A stretch of 64,000 nt of DNA, taken from Mytilus edulis (lineage: Eukaryota; Mollusca; Bivalvia; Mytilida; Mytilidae). A program made the translations under genes and the position numbers. Shown here piece by piece: positions 35,771 through 48,900 of this stretch. Within the stretch, counting starts at the first letter, position 1; every line of letters starts with the position of its first letter. The stretch is from the NCBI RefSeq assembly GCF_963676685.1, contig NC_092346.1, positions 72,617,821-72,681,820 of the forward strand. The letters run 5' to 3'. The notes below the pieces were generated by a model, which ran no database searches, was not told the origin of the DNA, and saw only the letters and a list, made by a program, of their open reading frames with translations.

Positions 35771-38700
35771 AATATACTACAACTTTCAAATTGTTAATTT
35801 TCCATTTTTCAGAAGTATCATAAACATAATGATACCCTCTGCATAATTGTACGGCGTTTTCGTGACTCAGTTATGTTGTATTTTTGCATGTACACATAAT
35901 ACAGACTTTATAAACATGACTATATATGTGCTTTCTACACAAAAACGGTTCCTTTATATAAAAAAATATAATGCTTGACAAACATAATTATGAGGAAGAA
36001 TGACTAAAATCTTCGCTTCATCATTTCTGAAAGTCACCATCCCAAATGTTGACCGATACAGAGTAAATTGGACCAAATCACTACTTTACCTAAAATTTCA
36101 TGCCCCAAATTATTTGTACAAGTAACTTTATCCCCCTATTTACTATGTTATGCATAAAAGTTATACACTACCCAGACTTCACACTAGGGTCTCTATTTGG
36201 AGACAACGAAAATCAAAGAACTATAACTGTGTCCCAGCACCATATATCAAATATACATTGCCTGCTCTTTGTTACTCTATAGTCCTGTATGCATTATTTT
36301 TGTCAAAATATTATTGCTTTCTACCAAATGCAACCAATGAACAGCATTTTTGTTTTAAATAAACATTTTTTTCTCTCATCAAGAAATTCTGAAACAGCAC
36401 TGTCATATAATCACCTACTATTTGTTGCTTTTTTTAATCTTAAAATTTATGCACTGATATCTTCTGTTTATCAAATTTAATATTCTGTATGTTTTTCCTA
36501 CAATAAAATATTTTATGTTGGTCTTCCTATGAAGTATTCATTCAACCATTCAAACTACAACATGCATACAAAGTGTCATGTTAATGTGACCACTACATCA
36601 TAGAAAACTACTGTTAATTCAGAAATTATTGTGAGGTTTATAGTAATATAAATAATGTGACTAGATGATTACTGCAATAGTAACTCGCTTTTGGATACAC
36701 AACTGTATGCAGATTTTTCTACATTTGCACAACTACAGCAAAATAATAACAACAATATAAGTAGCAAGTATTCAAATTTCAAGAAGATGGACAGTTTCTT
36801 TATTGGACTTTTCAACACAATTGTTAAAATCAATATAAATTATGAATCTATGGCATAGATAAATAACTAATAAATACGTGTTCATAATTGTAACTTTATT
36901 ACTAAAATAAGTAATTGAACCACACAACTTCTATTTGACAAGTATGATCGTATACTCCTTAAAATGATGTGTTCTAAAACTTGTAATGGTGTTATAGCTG
37001 TGGATATCAATGCTAAAGAAACACCTTAGAAACTTTAAAAATTAACAAAATATGAGAACTTATATGACAAAAAGTATCTGTCACTTCAAAAAGATAAATG
37101 AAATGATGAAATATCTAAATTAAGATTAAAATAAGTTGCATTTACTATTTACTTTTATTTAATTTTCAAATTTGTCTAATTAGACAACACAGAATATGGA
37201 TAAGTTTTCAAAAGATTATGACTGAATACATGCAAATTTCACTTACATGAACAAAATGAATATATATATTTTTGTTTAACTCAACTTTTCTTTTTCTGCA
37301 TTGAGGGTTACTGTTGGCATAATACTTCATGACCTAAGGCTATTTACAATAGGAGCAATTGTGTTAAAAATAAACAAAGAAACCATCTCATACAGTAATG
37401 GGACACAGCTGTTTTGGAAAATATCCATTTCTAGGCACTGACAGTGTCAGTGTGCTAAAAAAAATGCATACAAAAAAAACCAAACAAATACAGTCAATAA
37501 AGAGAGTTATAATGTATAAATGATGATGGTCAGCTAATACAAGTAACTATTTTTCATCTGTACAAATTCTCTTGGATAAAGGTTAAACTGTATTTTCATA
37601 AACTCTTGATTTCATGATTTTAGAAAATTCTACATACAAGCTTAATGGAATCTTCAAATTTATGGTTCAAATATTCCAGCATCATCCATGAATAATAATA
37701 AATCCACAGTCTTGTACAGTTGTTTCGAATATATATCAGGTCTGTTCCTTTCACATGTAAACATAAATAATTGTTTTGAAAATCATACATCAACACACAC
37801 GGACAGGAGAGGCAGTTACATTTATCTTAAGTTGGTTGATGTAACTTTTGTTATCCTGTAATGTAACTTTTGTTATCCTGTAAGGTTATGTAGTTATAAG
37901 AAATGTATACTTCTAACAAGCAAATGTAACAAAAAGAAATGCTTTCCCAATTTTATGAGTAACAAGTTAATACATACTTGTCAAATAAATATATATGAAT
38001 CCCCTTAAAAGAGGAAAAATACAAAAGTGTATCAAACAAAAACAAAGCATAAGGAACATGTATAAACAAGAACACACATATCAAATTCATAATTGATAAA
38101 TTCAGAAAACAGGAATCGGTCTAATAAATTTATGACAACTCACAACTGTCAATCAGCTGGTCAAATATAAATTCATTCTATTCATGATTACAAGAGAAAT
38201 TTGTGATAAAATTTGTAATGTTTTTTTTTATATACTGAAATATTTAAAATATAAGTACTAGTATAAGGTAGAAGACATCTAATGAACCCCAAAATTACCA
38301 CTCATCAATCAAGCTATTGACAAAATATGAAGTCTTTATGTTCAATCATTCCTGAGAAAAGTGTGAGGTAAATATTTGCTGGACTAATGGACAGACTGAC
38401 AGACAAGTTAAATGCAATTAGCCTTTTATTTTTATATTGGCTGCACTCCTAAAATGGGGGTATAAAACAAAAAAAATAAGAATTCACTAAACAACTCATA
38501 TTACTGGCTTAGTTTGACAATATAGTGAACCAAATTAGTTGAAGTTTACTTTTCATCATTTACAACAGAAATATTCTGACTACAATTCATTGCTAGTGAG
38601 CTCTCATTTTGCTGTTACAGTCTGTTAAAAGGATGAACCTACATAACTGTATGATTATAGTGTCGATTTATTTAATACTTTAATTAGTAAATTACAATAT

Positions 38701-39179
38701 GAAAGTGTTATGTTTGATCCTTTATTGAATTACTATTACTGTTTTATTGATAATTTTATTTACATGTTTTGTTAAAAGGTTGAAGGAAAATACTCTCATG
38801 AGTATATAAAATATATAAAGTTTCCCTATAAACATTTCCCTAAAAACATTAAAAACAACCTCCACTCCCCATCCCCCATTTTGAAGTATTACTGGATTCA
38901 ACAAAGAGAGCTAAGAATCTTCCTGAACCCATCTTTGCAGTACACTGAAGGTTCTTGTAAACAGGGCTTTCTCATGCTATCACACACATTCATTCAATTT
39001 AGGACAAAGGATCAAAGTATTTCATATGTACATACAAATCAGTACCTATAAAATGTCTCTTACTTCTCAGAGAATTCTCTCTATAACCATCCTAAATTGT
39101 TCTAACCCTCAACTGTACATGTGACTCTAAGTGCCAAAGAAGCACATTAGTGATTTATTTACAGTTGCAAAACAATATT
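35771..39179. other. AT-rich region downstream of YPEL5, possible long 3' UTR
   Basis: No coding region is recognisable. On the minus strand, AATAAA-type signals occur soon after the YPEL5 stop, for example near 39154 and around 38650-38740, so the 3' UTR could end anywhere in the first ~0.5 kb or extend further. A 23-bp phrase 'gtaacttttgttatcctgta' plus neighbours is duplicated at about 37840-37880. Confidence 0.45.
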
Positions 39180-39439
39180 TCAGCTGTCACTATGACTGGT
39201 ACCATGTTCATCAAATCCTTCACTTTCTGTTACCAGCGCACGCTCCAGAATTACTCTCCCTTCTTTATATCTCTGGTTATCTTCTGTAGCAAACTCATAA
39301 ACCCAACCAAGCTTAGCTTCACAGTTTTTACATGAGACATCTCTAACCATGTGACGACCTGTTAACATCACTCTGTCTTGGACTTCACTATAGCTGAGAT
39401 TCACAACTCTGTTGAACAAAAAAGCTCTTCCAGTGGCAC
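39180..39439 (-). CDS. YPEL5: YPEL5 coding exon 2
   Basis: Acceptor CTTTTCAG^GTGCC. Encodes residues 37-122 (from [10 protein letters not shown]) with the second CxxC pair, ending at TGA 39182-39180. Confidence 0.96.
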
Positions 39440-40713
39440 CTGAAAAGTAAAGACGTGCTCAACATGAAACTAGTATGTACAATAAATGCATATGAAAATG
39501 CAATTTAGTTATTAAAACATTATACTCTAACATATCAAAGAAGATCTTGTTTTAACATTATACCATATAACACGTACATGTGTATACACCATTTCAATCT
39601 GATATGACACAAACCAAAACAAAACAGACCCTATTTCTTTTAGTTTTCCTGTCAGTTTGAGCCACACCTTTTGTTTAATATCCAGAATACTTATCTTTAG
39701 TATTATAGATATTTCACCTCCAACAACTACGCAATCATCGGGATAGTAGAAAATGTGCATCAGTTTAGGGACGACATCAAAAGATAAATGTAGGATAAAA
39801 AAATTAAATCAAATACTTTGGGGTGGGGTGGGGGTGGGTTAAAATTGCTACAAGTTTTGTTTATCCAAAATCGATTTTACATATATCTATATGGCTCAAT
39901 CAATGTTTTCCTATTTAAGTTAAGAGGGGGGTCGGTGAAAAAACTATGTGAATTAAGTTGTTTATCCTACATTGAACTTTTGATGTTGTCCCTTAATATT
40001 CAGACTGAACAAAAGGTACTGTAAATTCAGAAATTATTGCAATGTTTTTATTATTGGGAAAAATGCACCAGGGTTATAATTGCAGTAACTTAAACATGCA
40101 TTGTGTAATTTTTTTATTCAAAATAAACTATAAAATTTTCTAAAAAAAAAACAACAGATGAAAATAAAATTTCAGAACTTCTGAAAAGGGCTTTCAGATC
40201 AAGCAAGTAGAAGCTGAATATGCTGAATGTACTGCACACTAAGAATTTTATTTAGAGGTAGAGTTAATTGAGCTCTGCACTTTTACTTAGTATATATATA
40301 GATGTGTAATTCCAACAGTCAATAATGTGTACAATTTCACCATTAAACTGACATTGCTGTCTAACCTGGAAAGAAAATCTTAATAACTAAAAATTACCGA
40401 TAAATGATTTCTTTTTGTGTATATGTTTTAAATAAGATGAAGGTCTAAATATCTGACAATTTTCAAGATGTAGAATAGCATTCTTAACAGATTTTCACAA
40501 TTCAAATTATACTCAATATTTCCACCATGCATGCCATGTTCTGTCTAATGGAAATTTAACCAATTATTAAAACATAATATTCAAGTTATTTTTATATTCT
40601 GTACCTGTAAATCTTGTTGAGATAAGTTCTGCTCTATTAGTCAAAGGGGTGTCACAGTTGGAGCATGAAAAGAGACGAGTACCTCCAATATGTCTTAGAA
40701 ATATTCTACCCAT
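39180..40713 (-). CDS. YPEL5: Yippee-like protein, YPEL5 type
   Basis: Join of 40713-40605 and 39439-39180 on the minus strand (109+260 nt), giving 122 aa; vertebrate YPEL5 is 121 aa. It starts [20 protein letters not shown] and covers the Yippee domain: C17-x2-C20, then exactly 52 residues, then C73-x2-C76, the family's zinc-binding signature. The central block [19 protein letters not shown] and the tail block [20 protein letters not shown] are near-identical to vertebrate YPEL5. In vertebrates YPEL5 associates with the GID/CTLH E3 ubiquitin ligase complex and is reported at centrosome and spindle; the role here is inferred from that. Divergent neighbour of EHD. Confidence 0.96.
39440..40604 (-). 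other. YPEL5 intron
   Basis: A 1,165-bp GT-AG intron. Nothing coding seen; a G-rich patch lies near 39820-39840. Confidence 0.85.
40605..40713 (-). CDS. YPEL5: YPEL5 coding exon 1
   Basis: Encodes residues 1-36 plus one base, from MGRIF to ISTRFT, ending at the donor TTTACAG^GTACAG. Contains the first CxxC pair. Confidence 0.95.
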
Positions 40714-40930
40714 TTTCAGCAATACCACAAATCTGTTAAACAAAATGTATTATAATTATAAGTCAGTGCTTTAGTATATATATACATGTTCATGATGTAG
40801 ATACAATTATGGTACAATACATTGTTTCCCATTGGCGTTATCTTGATTTAGAGTTAATAAGTTTGTACAACACTGCCTCAGTTATGGGGTTGGTTGGAGC
40901 ACTAACCCATGTTACCAGGGATGGATCATA

Positions 40931-41075
40931 GGCGAATCCAGGTGGGGGGGGGGGGGCCCTTTCATGGAAAAAATTTGGTTGATTATATAAAGAATCATTG
41001 AAGCATGACTGGAGCGGGCCCCCCCCCTTAGGTCAGTCAGCGGGGCCCCTCTTAGGAAAAGTTCTGGATCCGCAC
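40931..41075. mobile_element. Short MITE family M, copy 2
   Basis: Begins 'ggcgaatccagg' followed by a G run and ends 'ctggatccgc'. The interior 'ttggttgattatat', then 'gaatcattgaagcatgactg', is shared with 61694-61842. Lies just upstream of YPEL5. Confidence 0.75.
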
Positions 41076-41089
41076 TGTGGATGAAAAAT

Positions 41090-42285
41090 TCACTCAAGTC
41101 ATTTCACTTCATTTCATTGTTAGGATTACAGTGTTTTTCCAAGGGGCTTTTTGCATCAGGCTACTGTGATGCTTTATTGCTAGAATGTGATGCTATTTAA
41201 AATGATTTTCTTAAAGATAAGTTGAGGATGTGACGCTTTAACTTCTAGAAACAAGATGTTATTTCATAATTTTCTTTCTACCAGGATGATGTAAGAAATT
41301 TCAAGAGAATACTAAGTAATAGTGAATTAACCACCAATTTTTTAATCAATAATTTCAAGAATTGTCATTTGTAAAATTTCCAATGTCAAGCCTTCTTCCT
41401 CTTAGTAAAGAATGGCCCTAATTCAGTTGCCTTGTTAACCTCAAAGTCTTTTCATGTCAGAATGTTTCAGTCCTTTTCATGCAACCTTGGTAATTTATGT
41501 AAAAATTAGGGTATTTTATCAAAATCAATCCAGGTCATATCCAAGATCATTAATTTGCAACTCAACTACAAGTTTTGTACCTGTTTTCATAAAAAGTTGA
41601 ATAAAGCTATTGATTACTTTTCAGCAAATGCTAATGAAAATTAAGTTATTATTTTTTTTAAATCAATCAAGAAGAAAGAAGTAAAACAAGTTAAACAAGT
41701 GTTTTTTAATGACCTACATGTACAATGTACCAACTAAATGAGCTACAAGATTAGACTTTTAATCATAGCCCAGAAATATAACAATGGCTTATATAATTTT
41801 TGTTCAGTTACAATTCAATGATACAATATTGAATACAGATTGTATATTTTATTTTAAATGGCAGGGTCTGCTCATCCAGTATGCGCTTTTGGGTGAATGT
41901 TTTAGTCCGATGTATTTTTGTCAGTTACCGCTCTAGGTAGCCATCATAAATGAGTGATGCTTGAATGTGCATTTCGATTGTGGAGACAAAACAGTTTCAA
42001 TTTCCATTATTGAAGTTGTACTGTCAGTGTATATTTGTTCTGCCTAACAGAAGTTCCAATGGAAACTTTGTTATAAACAATGTCATAATATCTATTCCTG
42101 TTGGAACAAATATTCTATACCATTTATTCCGTTATGAACATATACTGTAAAATTTATTCCTGTGGAAATAATATTCCAGAATATGTTTTCCTTTACGAAC
42201 TTCTATTCCATGACAGTACCAGCTTATAATGTCTGCCATGCAAGCTGCAGGTAAACATTTTTTCAATTCTTCTAATAATCTAACA
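41090..42285. other. Intergenic, no gene seen
   Basis: AT-rich sequence between YPEL5 and the tandem repeat at 42.3 kb. The short open frames lack domains. Confidence 0.55.
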
Positions 42286-42289
42286 TTAT

Positions 42290-44070
42290 CTGATAAACAG
42301 CTGCGTCATGAGCGCATGATACGCCCGTCGTCTTGTGTGGAAGTTTTATGCAATAATCATAAATAGTTTCAGAGGAAGTTTTAAGCAATAACCATATATT
42401 GTTTTTGAGATGCGGCGGGACATATGAAACCCCCCTTTTTGTTTTTTACAAAAAAACTAAATATCACTATAATAAAAATTTGAATCAAAACCAAAAAGTA
42501 TACAGATCTTTAGATTAAATTAACAAAGAAGTGTGTAAAGTTTTAAGTAATAATCATAAATTGTTTTTGAGATACGGCGTAACATGTAAAAATAAACAGC
42601 TGCGCCATGAGCGCATGATACGCCCCATGATACGCCCCACGTCTGGTTTGGAAGTTTTATGCAATAATCATCAATAGTTTCTGAGAAAGTTTTAAGCAAT
42701 AACCATATATTGTTTTAGAGACACGGCGGGACATGTGAAACCCCCCCACCCTGTTTTTTTTTTTTACAAAAAACTAAATATCACTTAAATAAAATTTTGA
42801 ATCAAAACCAAAAAGTATAGAGATCTTAAGATTAATATAACAAAGAAGTGTGTAAAGTTTTAAGCAATAATTATAAATTATTTTAGAAATACGGCGCGAC
42901 ATGTAAAACAAACCCTCCCCTGATTAACAAAATACTCAATAACTCCAAAATAAAATTTTGAATCATCACCAAAAAGTATACAGATCTTTAGATTAATATA
43001 ACAAAGAAGTGTGTAAAGTTTTAAGCAATAATCATACATTGTTTTTGAGATACGGCACAACATGTAAAAAAAACCCTCCCCCTTTTTTTACAAAATACTC
43101 AATAACTCAAAAATGAAATTTTGAATCATCACCAAAAAGTATACAGATCTTTAGATTAATATAACAAAGACATGTGTAAAGTTTAAAGCAATAATGATAA
43201 ATCTTTTTTGAGATACGGCGCAACATGTAAAAATTAACAGCTGCGCCATGAGCGCATGATACGCCCGACGTCTTATGTGGAAGTCTTATGCAATAATCAT
43301 AAATAGTTTCTGAGAAAGTTTTAAGCAATAACCATATATTGTTTTAGAGACACGTATGGCGGAACATGTGAAACCCCCCACCCTGTTTTTTTTTTTACAA
43401 AAACTAAATATTACCAAAATAAAATTTTGAATCAAAACCAAAAAGTATACAGATCTTTAGATTAATATATCAAAGAAGTGTGTAAAGTTTTACGCAATAA
43501 TCATAACTTATTTTTGAAATACGGCGAGACATATAAAAAACCCTCCCCTGTTTTAAAAAATACTCAATAACTCAAAAATAAAATTTTGAATAATCACCAA
43601 AAAGTATACAGATCTTTAGATTAATATAACAAAGATGTGTGTAAAGTTTTAAGCAATAATAATAAATCGTTTTTGAGATACGGCGCGACATGTAAAAAAA
43701 AACTCCCCCTTTTTTACAAAATTCTCAACAACTCAAAAATGAAATTTTGAATCATCACCAAAAAGTATACAGATCTTGAGATTAATATAACTAAGAAGTG
43801 TGTAAAGTTTTAAGCAATAATCAAAAATCGTTTTTGAAATACGGTGCGACATGTGAAAAAATCACACCCCTGTTTTAGTTATAAAATGCCTTAACTCAAA
43901 ATGTTTTAATCTTATTTTCATCAAAAGTATACAGATCATTTGATCATCATAAGAAACAATTATAATAAGTTTCATGAAATTTGGATAAGTTGTTCTCAAG
44001 TTATGGTGCAACATGTTTACGCCGGACAGACACCAGACATTTGTATAACATAATACGTCCCGTCAAAATT
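42290..44070 (+). repeat. Tandem ~130-170 bp repeat block with terminal hairpin
   Basis: A unit containing 'agtatacagatctttagatt', 'aagtgtgtaaagttttaagc', 'aataatcata' and 'gagatacggcg' recurs about ten times. A second phrase, 'agctgcgccatgagcgcatg' + 'atacgcc', recurs near 42300, 42597 and 43242 and marks sub-blocks. The block ends near 44000-44085 with 'gccggacagacaccagacat' and a hairpin 'cgtcaaaattttgacg'. Open frames on the minus strand are repeat artefacts. Confidence 0.8.
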
Positions 44071-44085
44071 TTGACGGGCATATAA

Positions 44086-45063
44086 AAAGTGTGTTGAAAG
44101 TTTAATTATTCTTACATGTATGTATCAATAGACAATACGAAACACAATGTCACTGAAGTCACCAATATTACTCTATGAAGTTTGTAATTAATCAGTTCCT
44201 AACCAAACTGAGCAATCAGCAACTAGTGTCCAGTGTCCAATGTATAAATAACTTTTTTTTAGTTTCCAATGTAATAACAACGTTTTGTAATTGTTAAATT
44301 TCAACGTAATAGTTGATAGGGGGGCATGACCTTTTTTGGCGTTATTTTTTAGGCTCAGGATTTCGAAATTGAACCTTTTGGGATCCAGCATTTCTTTTTT
44401 TAAATTTCGGGATGTCCGGATTAGATTTTTTTTAAAATTCAGAACCTCAGGATTTTGGGATCAGAACCCTCCCCTCTTAATATAGATATATATAGAGCCT
44501 ATTAAATCCTATAAAAGTCTTGAAAAAAATCAAACAATTACCTTGTTACATAATTTATCACAAAAAAATTTCATTTTGTTTTGGAAAGTATTATGATCAT
44601 TGATGATGAGATAATGATCATACACGTATCTATATATGTAAATATTGACATAAAAAACATGATTATGAGCTCATTGTTATTTATATGATAAACATGGTAC
44701 GATTTGTAATTGAACTTTCAGAACACTGTTTACCGATTGGAATACTTGAAATTGATGATGCGTATATTTTTAGGTATTTGGTTTCTTCTGGGCTGTAAAA
44801 TCGTACAATGTTGTCTTGGACTTGGGTGTCAGCTGAAAAGAAACCAAAACATTGAATGACGTACACATACATACGGAACTCATCTGAATTTTTGTTAACG
44901 TACCAAAAGATAAAACCCGAAAGCTTCCGTTATATTGCGGGAAATATTTATTTCCGGAATATGAATTGAGCAAGCGCACATAATATACGATCACTTCCGC
45001 AATATATGTCACGTCTGAAGGAATAAACCGACTTTAAAAGTGAAAGTTATTTAGAATTTCAAG
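44086..45063 (+). promoter_or_regulatory. EHD upstream region
   Basis: AT-rich spacer leading into the EHD start codon. It presumably holds the EHD promoter and 5' UTR; no TATA box or CpG-rich island can be assigned confidently. Confidence 0.35.
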
Positions 45064-45972
45064 ATGAAGTGGCTTGACGGGAATAGCAAGCGGAAGGAAC
45101 CTGAGGTATTCGATACTGTTGCCGATGGCCTTAAAGCTATATACAGAACAAAACTGTTACCTTTAGAGGAACATTATAAGTTTCATGACTTCCACTCCCC
45201 CCAACTTGATGATCCAGATTTTGACGCTAAACCAATGATACTCCTCATCGGCCAATATTCAACCGGCAAGACAACCTTTATAAGATTCCTCCTAGAGCAA
45301 GATTTTCCTGGAATACGAATAGGTCCAGAGCCGACAACAGATCGGTTCATAGCTGTAATGAGTGGAGATCAAGATGGAATTGTTCCTGGTAACGCCCTTG
45401 TTGTTGATAGTAAAAAGCAATTTAAACCACTCACAAAATTTGGAAATGCATTTCTGAATCGATTTCAGTGTTCAACATTAAAAAATCCAGTTGTTGATAG
45501 TTTAACAATTATAGACACACCAGGTATTTTGTCAGGAGAAAAACAGAGACTTGACCGTGGATATGATTTTGCTGGTGTGTTGGAATGGTTTGCAGAAAGA
45601 GTGGATAGAATATTGCTTCTTTTTGATGCACACAAACTGGACATTTCAGACGAATTCAAACGAGCAATTGATGCAGTTAAGGGATATGATGACAAAATCA
45701 GAATAATTTTGAACAAAGCAGACATGGTGGACCCTCAACAATTGATGAGAGTTTATGGTGCATTAATGTGGTCCCTTGGAAAAGTTTTGAACACCCCTGA
45801 AGTTGCAAGAGTATATATAGGTTCTTTCTGGGACAAACCTTTACACTTTGATGAGAATAGGAAATTATTTGAACTTGAAGAACAAGACCTGTTTAATGAT
45901 TTAAAGAGCTTACCAAAAAATGCAGCTTTACGGAAACTAAATGACCTCATCAAAAGGGCAAGGTTGGCAAAG
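45064..45972 (+). CDS. EHD: EHD coding exon 1
   Basis: Encodes residues 1-303, MKWLDGNSKRK to KRARLAK, in phase 0, with donor GCAAAG^GTAATT. The open frame runs on to 46041 into the intron, but those residues do not match the family, which continues VHAYII from exon 2. Confidence 0.95.
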
Positions 45973-48900
45973 GTAATTATTCCTAATTTGAACTGGTCAA
46001 TTGTCCTTTCAACCAATTTTCATGGATCAGTGACCATTTGAAAAATAAGTTATTAAGATTTTTAGGCAGTTAAGCTACCTTATGCGAGCACCCTAGATTT
46101 GTGTTACATGTATACCCAATAAATGCTGAAATATGTGCCATTGTTATTATCTAGCTGGATGTTATGTTATTCATAACTAATTGGACAGTTTTTTCATACT
46201 TTTAATTCTTGATTACAAAAAATATGATCAGAAAAACCTTAAATGATCGTCGATTTATCCAAAAGTTTTGAAGTTGCACATAGGAAGTAGGGCACATTAG
46301 GAATCTTTATGTAGTTTATTATCCCCTGATATTTTGTCTACGCTGTCAAAGAACAAATATATGAAATGTTTAATCGCCGAAAATTTCTAAAGACAAGACA
46401 AGTAGTTTAGATTTCCCAAATGGCAAAAGTCGTAGGAATATTGTTTGTCGTCAGTACGTAGTCAACTACATCAGTAGTATTAAAATAAGTTCCACTGTTC
46501 ATACAGTTGGCGGCAATTTTAAATTATAAGACGAAATTTTTGTATCTTTTCAATTTGGAGGCAGGGGTTCAATTAGCGATTGTCCAAGGTCTGCGAACTT
46601 CCACTTTTGCAGTCGGACTTTCGACTTGGTTACTAGCTACGCTCGACATGCACGACTTGAGAGGAAATAAAAAAAAATAACTTTGCAAACCTTTTTACCA
46701 AAGTCTCCTAATAAACGATCTCAAAACTTGTTTTTAGCATTATTCATGACAGCGATGTTCCTTTTGTTCAACCGCTAGCTTTATACAGAAAATCGCCGAA
46801 TCCGGAAGCGGATATGGGTAATTCCGGGTTTTGGCGATCTTTGAACTTTTAAAAAAATCAGACAGATGACAAAATACATCTTTGCATGGTAAATAGATAT
46901 AAACACTAGAATTGAAAACCAAAAGATATATGTAAAAGAATGAAAAAACAGAAAATATTTTGTACTGAAAATGTGAGACACGTACAATTAAATACAATTA
47001 TGACAATGATGATGAAGTAGAGCAGAATATAATGGTGCAACAGTGCCAGCGTTCTGAAGATCCATAGGTATCCATAGGAAACTTAAAATGACTTTTTGAC
47101 AAATTTTGATGTCAAAATCCAATACAATGTGAGTCTTTGTGACAGCTGGGAACAGTATATCTAACAATTTATATGGTCCTGGTGACAGTATAAATTTTCT
47201 TTATCAGTAATAGATGTTGGTAAAGTAAGTTAGATGCTTTTTTTGTAAACATATTACTAAATGGGTATTTTTTTTTCTCAATTTTGATGGGTCAGTTAAA
47301 ATAGCTGGAAGTTTCTTATTTTACACATATATAGTGCAACTAGATTATATGATACCCGAATGTAAGCAAATTATATGTATGTGGAGTACTTCGGGCCACT
47401 CTACCCCCTCCTGTTTGATAACTTTGAAACGGATGAGATCCCCACCTCTCAACCATATACATTCATGTATGGGACTATATAACAAATCAAATGAAATATA
47501 GGTGAAGTCCCTAGGGTCACCCACCAACTCCTGCTTCAGAACTTGGAAACAGTCGAGATCCTCAACCCTCAACCATATTTATTCATGTATGGGACAATAT
47601 AACCAATCAAATGAAATACAGGGGAAGTCCCTGGGGTCACCCCGCCACTCCTGTTTGTGAACTTTGAAACAGTCGAGATCCCCACCCCTAAACCATATAT
47701 ATTCATGTATTGGACAATATAATAAATCAAATGAAATATAGGGAGAGTCCCTGTGGGTCATCCCACCCCTCCTGTATGAGAACTTTGAAACGGTCGAGAT
47801 CCCCACCCCTAAACCATATATATTCATGTATGGGAAAATATAACAAATCATATGAAATATAGGTGGAGTTCGTGGGGCCACTCTACCCCTTCCTGTTTGA
47901 GAATTTGAAAACGGTTGAGATCCCCTCCATAAACCATATATATTCCTGTATTGGACAATATAACAAATCAAATGAATTATAGGGGGAGTCCCTAGGGTCA
48001 CTGCACCCTCATGTTTGAGAACTTGGAAACAGTCAAGATCCTCACCACGTAACCATATATACTCATGTTACATGTATGGGACTAAATACATATAACAAAT
48101 CAAATAAAATATACATGTAGGGGAAGTCCCTGCGATCACCCCACCCCTCCTGTTGTTTGAGAACTTGGAAACAGTCGAGATCCTTACCTTAAATTAAACC
48201 ATATATCCCAAGTCAGGAGCCTCTGGCCTTTGTTAGTCTTGTATTATTTTAATTTTAGTTTCTTGTGTACAATTTGGAAATTAGTATGGCGTTCATTATC
48301 ACTGAACTAGTATATATTTGTTTAGGGCCAGCTGAAGGACCCCTCCGGGTGCGGGAATTTCTCGCTACATTGAAGACCTGTTGGTGTCCTTCTGCTGTTG
48401 TTTTTTTCTATGGTCCGGTTGTTGTCTCTTTGGCACATTCCCCATTTCCATTCTCAATTTTATTTTCATGTATGGGACAAAAGAACAAATCAAATGAAAT
48501 ATAGGGAGAGTCCTAAGGGTCACCCTACCCAACCCTGTTTGATAACTTGGAAACAGATGAGATCCCCACCCCTCAACCATATATATTCATGTATTGGACA
48601 ATATAACAAATCAAATGAAATATAGGGGAAGTCACTGGGGTCCCCCACCTCTAAACCATATATATTCATGTATGGGACAATATAAAAAATCACACCCTCT
48701 TGTGTGTGTTTTGAGAACTTGTAAAAGATTGAGATACCAACTCCTAAACCATATCCATTCCTGTTTGTCATTTTAAAAAGATTGAATGACATACAAGGTC
48801 AATCTCATAGGCGTCACATATGCATATCACTTTGCTAGACCTAACACCTGTCATTTTATTCCAAACTTAGACATCATGGACTTGGGTTGAAGGTGGGAGT

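Noticed and set aside
45973..46041. Continuation of the EHD exon 1 open frame to a stop at 46041
   Set aside because: A GTAATT donor follows KRARLAK exactly where family members continue VHAYII, and that sequence is found after the acceptor at 53761. The extra residues match nothing in the family.
47579..48001. 140-codon frame on the minus strand
   Set aside because: It translates the ~118-bp minisatellite; the peptide repeats with the DNA unit and has no domain.
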